Shown: piece after piece, positions 1 to 8,500 of the stretch
Numbering within the stretch: position 1 is the first letter of the stretch
How the letters are laid out: every line of letters starts with the position of its first letter
Notes under the pieces: model-generated
The model's input: the letters and a program-made list of their open reading frames with translations, nothing else
What the model was told of the DNA's origin: nothing
Databases searched by the model: none
Assembly (NCBI GenBank): GCA_947255165.1
Contig: CAMYFZ010000039.1
Span: 1-17,726, forward strand
DNA length: 17,726 nt
Origin: an uncultured Varibaculum sp.
GTDB lineage: Bacteria > Actinomycetota > Actinomycetes > Actinomycetales > Actinomycetaceae
Direction: 5' to 3'
Made by a program: the position numbers and the translations under genes

Positions 1-76
1 GATCAGAAAGTAGTGACGCCCCGAAAGCCTGCCCAAAGACAGCTTTCAGGGCGTTGTCGAATTCAGAGCGTTTCAC
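1..76 (-). CDS. DUF3046 family protein, N-terminal part (truncated by window edge)
   Basis: Only the first 25 codons are visible, from a GTG at 76-74. They read V/M-K-R-S-E-F at the start, then a V-F-G motif and a S-L-L-S-D stretch. This matches the start of the small actinobacterial DUF3046 family (usual form M-R-L-x-E-F, then F-G, then a S-x-x-x-D stretch, about 60-70 residues in all). The function of the family is unknown. The GTG lies 4 bases after the clgR stop codon and has no good ribosome binding site, so translation is probably coupled to clgR. A stop codon in frame at 88-86 rules out a longer start. In many actinobacteria this gene lies directly before recA, so recA is expected just outside the window; that is inference. 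A 13-bp inverted repeat at 16-54 lies inside this coding region. Confidence 0.72.
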   Translation of the reverse strand, partial: MKRSEFDNALKAVFGQAFGASLLSD

Positions 77-80
77 CAGG

Positions 81-401
81 CTAGACTACCGAATGAACCG
101 GTACTTCCGGTACCTGGCGGCGCACCGATAATCCTTCGGCCACGGCCACTCGCAAAGATACTTCCCGCAGCACCATCGCCATCGGTACCTCGAGGGCTTT
201 ACAAATAGCAGCCAAGAGTTCCGAGGAGGCCTCTTTTTGTCCCCGCTCAACCTCGGACAGATATCCCAAAGATACCTGGGCGCTGGTAGAAACTTCCCGC
301 AGAGTACGCCCCTGGGAACGGCGCACCATCCGCAGTACTTGCCCGATCTCTTCGCGTAGCAACATAGTCTTATTTCCTGCGTCTTTTTCTCGCATATCCA
401 T
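81..401 (-). CDS. clgR: ClgR-type helix-turn-helix (XRE family) transcriptional regulator
   Basis: This is a small DNA-binding protein of about 106 residues. Its core reads Q-G-R-T-L-R-E-V-S, then [21 protein letters not shown], the signature helix-turn-helix block of ClgR. In Streptomyces, Corynebacterium and Mycobacterium ClgR activates clp protease genes and other stress genes, and its level is controlled by Clp proteolysis. The open frame extends to 488, but two internal ATGs fit better. The one at 401 follows a GGGGGA stretch 6-7 bases upstream. The one at 365 (M-L-L-R-E-E) follows AGGAAA and matches the usual family N-terminus. I chose 401; 365 would give 94 residues. The gene follows pgsA across a gap of about 177 bases, in which I found no convincing promoter or ClgR operator, and it precedes the DUF3046 gene. 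The protein ends in a short valine-rich tail. Confidence 0.88.
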   Translation of the reverse strand: MDMREKDAGNKTMLLREEIGQVLRMVRRSQGRTLREVSTSAQVSLGYLSEVERGQKEASSELLAAICKALEVPMAMVLREVSLRVAVAEGLSVRRQVPEVPVHSVV

Positions 402-578
402 AGCATATCCCCCTATCTGCTGCCCGCGCCTAGATTGATTATCTTGAGCAGCCCGAGCCGGTATCCTTTGATACTCTTTTGCCTTCACACTCGTTCCAAC
501 ACCACGTCCGCAAGCTTCATTCCGCTTACCGATAAATAGTGCCAGTGTTCACACCCCCGTGACCTACCTGGCTTTCAA

Positions 579-1895
579 TCATTTGTTATTTTTCCGCCGC
601 ATCTGCGAACGCGTCATTGCAAACCGGGATTCCTGTCCAGCCACTTCTGGCTCTGGGCTTTCACCCGCCGGTTCTGGGGTGGGGTCGGGCGTGGGGCTAG
701 CGCTGGCCGCCGACAGATCCGGAATACTTACCCGCGAACGGCGATCCCAGGTATCGGCACTATCTTCTTTCTTGTTATCTAGGTCGGTATCACTAGAGTC
801 TGCTTTTGGGGCTTGCTGCGCCCGGCGCTCCCGGCGCGAAGGGAAGGGGGCATGGTGTCCGCCCTCGTTTTCCTTCTCCGTAACCATCACGTCCTCATCG
901 GAAGTTTTAACGGGAGTATCGGGCTTAGAGGCTACCGGGGAATCCTCGTTAGAATCTTGCGAGCCGGTTTCTTCCGGTTCCGGGACCGGACTATCTGCCG
1001 GGCGGGAGTCTTCGATTTCCTGATCCTTGTTTTTAGCCCGCCGGGAGGCACGCTGGGAGCGCGGTTCCCAGGTTTTTTTCAAAGCTACAGCATCTTCAGC
1101 GGGTTCCTGATCGCTTCCAGCTTCTAGGCTAGAGGACGAGGCACCGGAAGTTTTTTCCTCTCGGTCTTCTCGGTCTTCAGCGGCGCCATCTTCCTCAGCC
1201 TTACCGAGCTGTTTCGTATCCGTTTCGGCTCTAGTTACCGAATCCTTTTCTGCCGCCTGATCAGCGCTATCAGTGGCATTATCCGAATTTTTGTGATTGT
1301 CATGGGCGTCCAGGAAGTAAACCATCCCCGAAAGCACAGTGGCCACGAAGGCGGCGATCAAAACCGCAATTGCCAAATACATAATGATGATGCCCAGCTG
1401 AACGTTAAACGGGTAGCAAATCCCCGCTAACATCCATAAGAACACCATCAAAATCTGCAAACTGGTCTTGATTTTCCCGCCCTTAGAGGCCGGCAGAACC
1501 ACGCCCGAACGCAGCAGATACATCCGCAGTAGTGTAACCGCAACCTCGCGTAAAATAACGACTGCAGTAAACCACCACCACAGGTTCTGGAACAGGGAAA
1601 GCAAAACAAAAGCCGAAATCATCAGAGCTTTATCGGCGATGGGGTCAACTAGTTTCCCAAAATCACTCACCACTTCCCAGCGGCGAGCCAGTTTACCGTC
1701 TAAATGGTCGGTATAGGAAGCTATACAGAATACCACCAACGAAACAATCAGCAGGGATACCGAACCGCGCAAATGCTGCATAACCATCAAAGCGATAAAG
1801 ACTGGCACCAAGACAATGCGCACAATCGTAAGCGCGTTCGGAATCAGTCTCCACCATTTGTCCGATGAAGCTACGGGTTTCTCTTTGCTTTCCAT
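579..1895 (-). CDS. pgsA: CDP-alcohol phosphatidyltransferase (PgsA-like) with long charged C-terminal tail
   Basis: This is a membrane enzyme that most likely condenses CDP-diacylglycerol with glycerol-3-phosphate to phosphatidylglycerol-phosphate, the first committed step to phosphatidylglycerol. The family motif D-x2-D-G-x2-A-R-x8-G-x3-D-x3-D is complete at about residues 63-88 (D-H-L-D-G-K-L-A-R ... G-K-L-V-D-P-I-A-D). Several hydrophobic helices fill residues 20-195. After about residue 197 the protein continues for some 240 residues of acidic, Ser/Pro/Glu-rich sequence with interspersed arginine-rich motifs near 279-290, 352-360, 383-389 and 428-438. Typical PgsA proteins are about 180-210 residues, so the tail more than doubles the length. 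I took the ATG at 1895; a TTG directly before it (1898) is also possible. An AGGG lies about 9 bases upstream of the ATG. ftsK lies 50 bases upstream and clgR follows, the usual actinobacterial order but without cinA. The exact lipid product (PG versus another CDP-alcohol transferase) is inferred from the closest motif form and from the gene order. Confidence 0.88.
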   Translation of the reverse strand: MESKEKPVASSDKWWRLIPNALTIVRIVLVPVFIALMVMQHLRGSVSLLIVSLVVFCIASYTDHLDGKLARRWEVVSDFGKLVDPIADKALMISAFVLLSLFQNLWWWFTAVVILREVAVTLLRMYLLRSGVVLPASKGGKIKTSLQILMVFLWMLAGICYPFNVQLGIIIMYLAIAVLIAAFVATVLSGMVYFLDAHDNHKNSDNATDSADQAAEKDSVTRAETDTKQLGKAEEDGAAEDREDREEKTSGASSSSLEAGSDQEPAEDAVALKKTWEPRSQRASRRAKNKDQEIEDSRPADSPVPEPEETGSQDSNEDSPVASKPDTPVKTSDEDVMVTEKENEGGHHAPFPSRRERRAQQAPKADSSDTDLDNKKEDSADTWDRRSRVSIPDLSAASASPTPDPTPEPAGESPEPEVAGQESRFAMTRSQMRRKNNK

Positions 1896-1945
1896 CAACT
1901 ACTACCCTAATAGATTTTTTCGCTCTAAAGACGCATTATAGGTGC

Positions 1946-4453
1946 TTATCGCCCGGTAAGCTCCCAGGCGTCCTCCCCGCTTTCGGCTTCCACTTCCTCT
2001 AGCGGAGGATCTTCCGCGCTCACCTGCTCCCCTTCCGAGGGCGAATCTGCAGGTGAAACCGCCGGCTCTTCTCCTCTCAGCATCGCTAACACCTCGGGCA
2101 GCTGCTCGGGATTAACTAAAACTTCCCGGGCTTTGGAGCCCCGCGATGGCCCCACAATCTCTCGAGACTCCAGCAAATCCATTAGCCGGCCCGCCCGGGC
2201 GAACCCTACCCGCAGTTTGCGTTGCAGCATCGAGGTTGAGCCTAACTGGGTGTTGATTACCAGTTGCGCGGCCTCTAGTAAGTCGTCTAAATCGTCACCA
2301 ATATCTTCAGCAACTTTTGGTTTGTCCTCTTCTTTGGCGATTACATCCTCGCGATATTCCGGGCTCATCTGCGATTTCACCGCGTCGACTACCTGTTGAA
2401 TCTCGTCCTCGCCTACCCAGGCGCCTTGAATGCGCATCGGTTTTGCGGCTCCGGCCGGCAGATACAGGGAGTCACCTTGTCCGATTAAGGCTTCCGCTCC
2501 TCCCTGGTCCAAAATTGTGCGCGAATCTGTGATCGAAGAAGTAGCGAAGGCTAGCCGCGAAGGAATATTCGCTTTAATAATGCCGGTAACTACGTCCACG
2601 GAAGGCCGCTGGGTGGCGACCACCAGGTGGATTCCAGCGGCACGCCCTAACTGGGTAATCCGCTGGATAGAGGCCTCCACGTCCCGGGGAGCGACCATCA
2701 TCATATCCGCTAGCTCGTCCACCACGATTAACAGATAGGGGTAGGGGCTGACTTCCCGCTCAGAGCCCGGCGGGGGCACGACCTCTCCTTCCCGCACCGC
2801 CTGATTGAAAGAATCGATATGTTTATGCCCAAAGTTGGCCATATCGTTATAGCGGTGATCCATTTCTTTGACTGCCCATTCTAGGGCTTCGGCCGCTTTC
2901 TTAGGGTCGGTAATAATCGGGGTAATCAGATGGGGAATCCCCTGGTAAATAGTCAGTTCCACCCGCTTGGGGTCAACTAGAATCAGTCGCACTTGTTCCG
3001 GGGTGGCCCGCATCAGCAGGGAGGTAATCATGGCATTTACAAAGGAAGATTTACCCGAACCAGTAGCCCCCGCCACTAGCAGGTGCGGGGTCTTTGCCAG
3101 GTTAGTGACCACGTAACCGCCCTCGACGTCTTTACCTACCCCTACCATCAGCGGATGGGTGGAGCGGTGCGCAGCCGCCGAACGCAATACGTCACCTAGG
3201 GCCACAATCTCGCGATCCGTATTGGGGATTTCAATCCCAATCGCGCTCTTTCCGGGAATCGGGGATAAAATCCGCACATCCGCGCTGGCCACCGCATAGG
3301 CGATATTGTTCTTGAGGTTAGTAATTTTCTCTACTTTTACCCCTGGTCCCAGTTCCAGCTCGTAGCGGGTAACCGTAGGTCCGCGAGAGAATCCGGTGAC
3401 TTCCACGTCTACCCCGAACTCGGTGAATACTTCCTCCAGAGCGGATACTACCCGGTCATTAGCTTGAGAGCGTACTTTGTGGGGCTTGCCCTTAACCAGT
3501 AATTCCTCCCCCGGAAGTTCATAGGTTTGCCCATCAGCAAGCTCCATACCGGTTTGGCCGGCACCCGGCAACAGCAGTTCCGTTTTCTCGCCATCGCCGC
3601 CGGTTTTTGATGCTGCTACTGCTTCACCGCCACTAAGCACCTTGGTTTCTTCGGCATCTGCAGGCAGTTTTAGGCGAGAAGTGTGCAGCTTGGTTTCCGG
3701 TTTCAATTTCGCGGCTACCGGCTCGGCCGGATCTAAAACTTCGGTGGCACTGCCGCTTTCTTCCGCCTGCTCGCTGTCCTGTGCGGCTGCCGTCCGCTCC
3801 CAACGCTTCAGACGCCGGGTGCGCGGAGCCTCCTGCCCATTTTCTTCCGGTAAGCCAGGATCGCTTTCGCGCTCTGTCGCTGCTGCTTCCTGCGACTTTG
3901 CGGCGCGGGATTTAATCCGTTCAATGAGGGAACGCGCGACCCCTAGTATTTGAGAAATAGAAGTGTCGGTGGCGATTAGCAGTGAGTACAAGCCCAATAG
4001 CACCAGTAAAATCACCGCACCCGGCGCCGAGACCAGGATTTGCAGCGGATGTCCAAAGAACCACCCTAAGATCCCCCCGGATTCTTCAATCGCCGTAAGG
4101 TCGGTGATACCCGGACTAGCGCAAGCCACATGGGTGACTCCGGTGATTGCTGCCGCTATCCCGATAGCTCCCAACAGCATATTGAGCTGGGATTCTTCGG
4201 GGTCACGGTGGCGGAAAAGGCTAATCGCCGCTCCCACCAAGATTACTGGCGCGATAATGCTGTAGATACCGATCAACCCCGCTGCTAGGTGATGCAGAGC
4301 CCGGGTTGCTAGCGCATCCATGGCGAACCATTCAGTTAACGCCGACACGGTGGCTAAGGCAATAAGTAAGAAAGCTATCCCATCGCGCATCCGGGAACTA
4401 TCTGTCAGGGGATGGGAGGGACCTTGTTTCTTGCTAGAATTCTTCGCAACCAT
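1946..4453 (-). CDS. ftsK: DNA translocase FtsK/SpoIIIE
   Basis: FtsK is a septum-located ATPase that pumps chromosomal DNA during division. The 835 residues show four hydrophobic segments at about 26-46, 56-79, 91-110 and 130-160. A charged low-complexity linker follows (about 180-330, including an Arg-rich patch R-T-R-R-L-K-R-W-E-R near 211-220). The motor domain is at about 330-690, with Walker A G-A-T-G-S-G-K-S-S near 462-470 and Walker B L-L-I-V-V-D-E-L-A-D near 574-583. The C-terminal gamma winged helix at about 722-790 (S-T-S-M-L-Q-R-K-L-R-V-G-F-A-R-A) reads KOPS orientation sequences in the family. An acidic tail of about 45 residues follows. Length is normal for an actinobacterial FtsK. 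The ATG at 4453 has only a distant AAAGG about 14 bases upstream; the next in-frame ATG at 4390 has no better site and would start at the first membrane segment. The gene follows the PfkB-fold gene by 103 bases and precedes pgsA. Confidence 0.97.
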   Translation of the reverse strand: MVAKNSSKKQGPSHPLTDSSRMRDGIAFLLIALATVSALTEWFAMDALATRALHHLAAGLIGIYSIIAPVILVGAAISLFRHRDPEESQLNMLLGAIGIAAAITGVTHVACASPGITDLTAIEESGGILGWFFGHPLQILVSAPGAVILLVLLGLYSLLIATDTSISQILGVARSLIERIKSRAAKSQEAAATERESDPGLPEENGQEAPRTRRLKRWERTAAAQDSEQAEESGSATEVLDPAEPVAAKLKPETKLHTSRLKLPADAEETKVLSGGEAVAASKTGGDGEKTELLLPGAGQTGMELADGQTYELPGEELLVKGKPHKVRSQANDRVVSALEEVFTEFGVDVEVTGFSRGPTVTRYELELGPGVKVEKITNLKNNIAYAVASADVRILSPIPGKSAIGIEIPNTDREIVALGDVLRSAAAHRSTHPLMVGVGKDVEGGYVVTNLAKTPHLLVAGATGSGKSSFVNAMITSLLMRATPEQVRLILVDPKRVELTIYQGIPHLITPIITDPKKAAEALEWAVKEMDHRYNDMANFGHKHIDSFNQAVREGEVVPPPGSEREVSPYPYLLIVVDELADMMMVAPRDVEASIQRITQLGRAAGIHLVVATQRPSVDVVTGIIKANIPSRLAFATSSITDSRTILDQGGAEALIGQGDSLYLPAGAAKPMRIQGAWVGEDEIQQVVDAVKSQMSPEYREDVIAKEEDKPKVAEDIGDDLDDLLEAAQLVINTQLGSTSMLQRKLRVGFARAGRLMDLLESREIVGPSRGSKAREVLVNPEQLPEVLAMLRGEEPAVSPADSPSEGEQVSAEDPPLEEVEAESGEDAWELTGR

Positions 4454-4556
4454 AACACTGGCACTTTACCTTTCTGGACCACTCTCCCGCTGATTGCCAC
4501 GCCGCAAGCAGGCAATTTAGCTGTTCAAGGCAATTTTGGTTTTTAGTAATGGGCAG

Positions 4557-5495
4557 TTAACGGTAGGCAGGAACCTCGCCAATACGCTCATCTATTTCTG
4601 ATTGCCCAGGAGAGGTATCGTTCCCGTGTTTTTCTGCCGCCAAAGCCCCCGCCACATTGGCTCGCTGCAAAGCCGCAAGTGGATCTCGTCCCTTAACCAG
4701 TTCTGCCAGCAACACCCCGGTGTGGGCCGATCCCACCCCCAAGGTATCGGCCACCTTGACGCTTAGGGAGGGAACCATGGTTTCCCGTTGGGTATCGATT
4801 AATTTTGCGCCGTAGGCGCCGATTCGCTCTACCACCCAAGCTGATTCGGGGAGTCGTTCCGCAACCCAACCACAAGTCACGTGCCCAACTGATCCCGGCA
4901 AGAACTGGGATTCATATTCGTTGCAAGTAAGCACATCAACATAGGGCAGAACTTCACGAACATATCGGGGCTCGATTTGCGAAATTTGCGGAGTCGCCGC
5001 CATCACTACTTTTACCTGCTCCGGCAAGGAAGGAAGCCACTGGGAGAGCGCTGCTCGATAGGAGGTGTGGGCCAGATCCCCAGCGGAAATATAAACCACA
5101 TCCCCGGGGTGCATCGAAACTTTGTCTAGCTCCCGACCCGAAATATCTACTTCCACTCCGGTGGTGAGTACCGACGCGTAGTAGCCTCCAGCCTCAATCA
5201 TCTGAATTTTCATCCCGATATCGCCCACCACTTCTACAGTGTTGGTATTGATATTTGCATCTCGCAAGGCTTGCCTCGCCTGGGTGGAATTCGGACCGGT
5301 CCCTAGGCACGACATGTTTAATACCGGCACCCCTTGTCGAGCGGCAGCTAGCATTACTTCGGCAGCCTCCCCCACTCCCGGACGCTTCGCGCTCCCGAGG
5401 ACGGTGGTACCCCGTTCGGGCAGGCGCGACATTTTCAACGGCAGGGTCAGCACCACCGCCGCTACCGAAACCAACTTGTTTTGTTTTTTAGTCAT
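4557..5495 (-). CDS. PfkB/ribokinase-fold protein with degraded catalytic motifs
   Basis: The 312 residues align in outline with PfkB-family sugar or nucleoside kinases. The N-terminal sheet and the G-x-G-E-A-A-E-V-M-L-A-A-A-R-Q-G stretch (about 40-55) stand where ribokinases have G-G-K-G-x-N-x-A-x-A-A-x-x-G. The metal-site motif N-x-x-E is present (N192 and E195). The C-terminal signature, normally D-T-x-G-A-G-D-x-F, reads D-T-L-G-V-G-S-A-H at 250-258. The family's catalytic base aspartate is thus replaced by serine and the following aromatic residue by histidine. The substrate-binding asparagine of the first motif is also missing. The reading frame is intact, so this is not simple decay. 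It may be an inactive regulatory or binding protein, or an enzyme with altered chemistry. The substrate cannot be told. It follows lysX by 44 bases, with a purine-rich GGCGAGAAGAA site before its ATG, and probably shares its transcript. Confidence 0.75.
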   Translation of the reverse strand: MTKKQNKLVSVAAVVLTLPLKMSRLPERGTTVLGSAKRPGVGEAAEVMLAAARQGVPVLNMSCLGTGPNSTQARQALRDANINTNTVEVVGDIGMKIQMIEAGGYYASVLTTGVEVDISGRELDKVSMHPGDVVYISAGDLAHTSYRAALSQWLPSLPEQVKVVMAATPQISQIEPRYVREVLPYVDVLTCNEYESQFLPGSVGHVTCGWVAERLPESAWVVERIGAYGAKLIDTQRETMVPSLSVKVADTLGVGSAHTGVLLAELVKGRDPLAALQRANVAGALAAEKHGNDTSPGQSEIDERIGEVPAYR

Positions 5496-5539
5496 TTCTT
5501 CTCGCCTAAATCTTGTCTCTTGCCACCTAGATTTGGTCC

Positions 5540-8500
5540 CTAGTTGCGGGGCCTAACGAACGGGAAAGCCAGCACCTGCCGGATATCGCATCCCATCAGC
5601 ATCATCGCCATCCGATCCATTCCCAGTCCCAGTCCGCCCAGGGGCGTCATCCCCAGTTCCAAACAGTTTAAGAAATCTTCGTCCAGGCTCATAGCTTCTG
5701 GATCGCCCGCCGCTGCCGCCAGCGACTGCTGAGTGAAACGTTCGCGCTGGTCGCGGGGATCAGTTAGTTCGCTGTAAGCGGTTCCTAGTTCCATCCCAAA
5801 AGCCACCAGGTCCCAACGCTCCGCTAGGCGAGGATCGGTGCGGTGCCGGCGGGTGAGCGGAGAAGACTCCACCGGAAAATCGCAGTAGAAGGTGGGTTTT
5901 ACTGTGCGTGCCTCTACCAACTCGTCATAGAGAGTACCTAGCAAGGTGCCGCTATTGGCGCCCGGCGGCGGGGTGAGGTGGTGCTCGGCGCACAGGCTCC
6001 GCAGAACATCTTCCCCGGTGTCGGGAGTAACGGTGGTTCCTACCGCTTGTGATACTGCCTCGAAAACCGAGATCACCCGCCACTGGCCGGAGATATCTAC
6101 TTCCTCGAATTCTGCGTCGCTGCTACCGGTGCCAGCATCTTCCAGGTTTACCGGACGCAAAGCGATTTCTTTACCGTGTATCGCCCGGGCCGCCGCCTGG
6201 TAAAGCTGACGGGTAAGGGTCATCATTTCTTGGTAATCAGAGCCCGCTTTATAGACTTCCAGCGAGGTGAACTCGGGGTTGTGAGTCCCATCGGCGCCCT
6301 CGTTCCTAAAAGAACGCCCCATTTCGAAAATCGCTCCCATACCGGCTATCGCCAGCCGTTTTAGATACAGCTCCGGAGCGATCCGCAAGAACATATTTAC
6401 TTGGTAGGCGTTGGAGTGGGTAACGAAGGGGCGGGCATTGGCGCCGCCTTGTACCGCCTGCAACATGGGGGTTTCCACCTCTATGTAGCCGCGGTTAATC
6501 AACTCCTGTCGAACGGCACTTAATGCCCGCGAACGTGCCTGCAGGCGGCGCATGGCCGCGGCATCATTGAGCAGGGTCATAGTCCGTTCCCGGGTACGGG
6601 TGGAACTGTCCAGACGCGCAGCCGGATGCGGGATCGGGCGCAGAGCTTTGGCTGCCAACGTCCAGTTTTCTGCTAGCAAAGAGGGCGTGCCGGTGCGGGA
6701 GGCTCCGCAACTGCCGCTGACTACTACCAGGTCCCCCAAATCTAACAGGCGTAAGTGGGCGAACTGCTCGGGGCTCAGGTTTCTTCTTTCCAGTACCACC
6801 TGCAGGAAGGTGCCTTGGAAGAACAAATCCCAAAACACCACGCCTCCGTGATTTCGCCTCGCCACAATCCGGCCGAGGGTGCGCAGCGCTTTCCCGTTGT
6901 CACCCATATCTACTTGGGTTTTCGCTTCAGATAAGGGAATCCCTAAATCGAAGCCTGCCGGGAATGGCTCTATTCCAGCTGCACTTAACTTTTCGGCTTT
7001 CGCGCGCCGAGATCGCTGCTGCTGACTCAGCTTCACCTGCAGCTTGGCAGCGGTGTATCCGCTGCGCAGCGATTCCAGCTCTGCAAGATACTGGTCATCT
7101 ACTTCCCAATCGAAGGGTTCCCCGCTTAAAGCAGCGGCCGGGGCCGGTACAAATCCCTCTAACATTCCCGCTGCGATCAGCGATAACGGCATTAGAGGGT
7201 CGGAAGAGAAACAAAAGTAACGGGGCAACCATTTCGGGTTATAGCGAGCGTTGGATTCGTAAAGCGACTCCAGTTGCCAAAAACGGGAGGCTTTAACAAA
7301 GAGGGCGCGCTTAACCCGATCATTAAAAGTAGCGTCGACGGCCTCGCCCTCGACAAAGATTTCTCTAAACATCGCAAAGTTCAAGGAGAAACGTTCGATC
7401 CCCTCATCCGGGCCTTGCTGCAGCAAGGTGAGCACCATGGCTTCTACTACCCCGTTAACCGCCGATTCTGCCCGGCGCATCAGGTTGAGAGAAACAGCGC
7501 GCTGCCCCCAGGGAACGAAAGTAAGCAGACATTGCAGTTGCCCATCCCGGCCCCGCGCGGTTACGATCAGCTGCTCGCCCTCTTGCGGAGCAAACATCCT
7601 ATCTAGACTCATAGAGAAGCCACGTTCATTCCCACGCCTAAATAGCTCCGCCACCATCGCCACTTCCCGCAGCTGCGCCGGAGAAAGCTCATTTTGCCTG
7701 CAGATTTCAATCTCTACCCCGGCGCGGGCCACCCGCCTTTGCGCCGCAGCTAAGGCGCGCCCGGCACTGGAGTTACGCTCAAAACGTTCGGGGCTAATAA
7801 TGGCTTCGTCCCCCATTTTGCGCACCCTAAGTCCCTGGTGGCGATAGATACGCGCCCCCTGGGTGCTGGCAGAAATTACCGCCGGAATCCATCCTTGCCG
7901 ATAGCAATATCCTTTCCACCTCTGCACCGCGTCTTCCCAGGAAGAAGGATCTCCTATGGGGTCTCCGGCAGCTAGGGCCACTCCAAGAGCTACCCCGTAA
8001 GAAACCACCGCTTGCCCGTCAGTACTGAAAACTACCGCGCGATTATCACGGGTGGCATAGTAGCTTAAAGAATCGGCTTTCCCCCATTTGATTAAGAGGG
8101 CACGCAACGCGAGATCTTCACTGCGGGTGCGTGCCTTCGCCCGTTGCCCGAGAATAAAGCGATTGGCAGCGATCATCATCACCAGGCCAGAAAGCACCAT
8201 GATAAAGAATCCGAGACCGCGAAAACCTGGTTGATGGGCAAACATGAAATGGATCGCCAGGCCCCGGTGTAGTCGCAGACCAGACATGCGACCGAAGACC
8301 CACAGTGCTAGCGGACTACTAGCCCAACTGCGGGGCGCGATAACCCGAGCCATCGCGAATCCCATCCCGAATACCAGCAGCTGTCCGCTTAACAGAATAA
8401 AAATAGCTTTCCAGGCGGATTTAGCATTGATTTTCCCCCAGAAACTACGCGCAGATGCGAATAAGATAGCCAGAATCAGCGAGGCTATCAGTATCCGCGA

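Noticed and set aside
16..54. A 13-bp inverted repeat (one G-U pair on the minus strand) that looks like a clgR terminator.
   Set aside because: It lies inside the first codons of the DUF3046 reading frame, is followed by no U-run, and the coding match explains the sequence.
489..578. A ClgR operator upstream of clgR (CGCTTACCG near 522-530).
   Set aside because: It matches only about half of the published-style CGC...GCG operator pattern and lacks the second arm.
559..1127. Plus-strand open frames of 104-154 residues opposite the pgsA tail.
   Set aside because: They are antisense to a low-complexity, Ser/Glu/Arg-rich coding region whose composition keeps other frames open. No ribosome site or family match is seen.
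4454..4556. A promoter or regulatory hairpin before ftsK (ATTGCC/GGCAAT arms and a repeated AAATTGCCT).
   Set aside because: The arms are only 6 bases with a 12-base loop, and no -35/-10 pair with acceptable spacing was found.
7428..7847. A 139-residue plus-strand open frame opposite lysX.
   Set aside because: It is antisense to the conserved DUF2156 region of LysX and has no family features.
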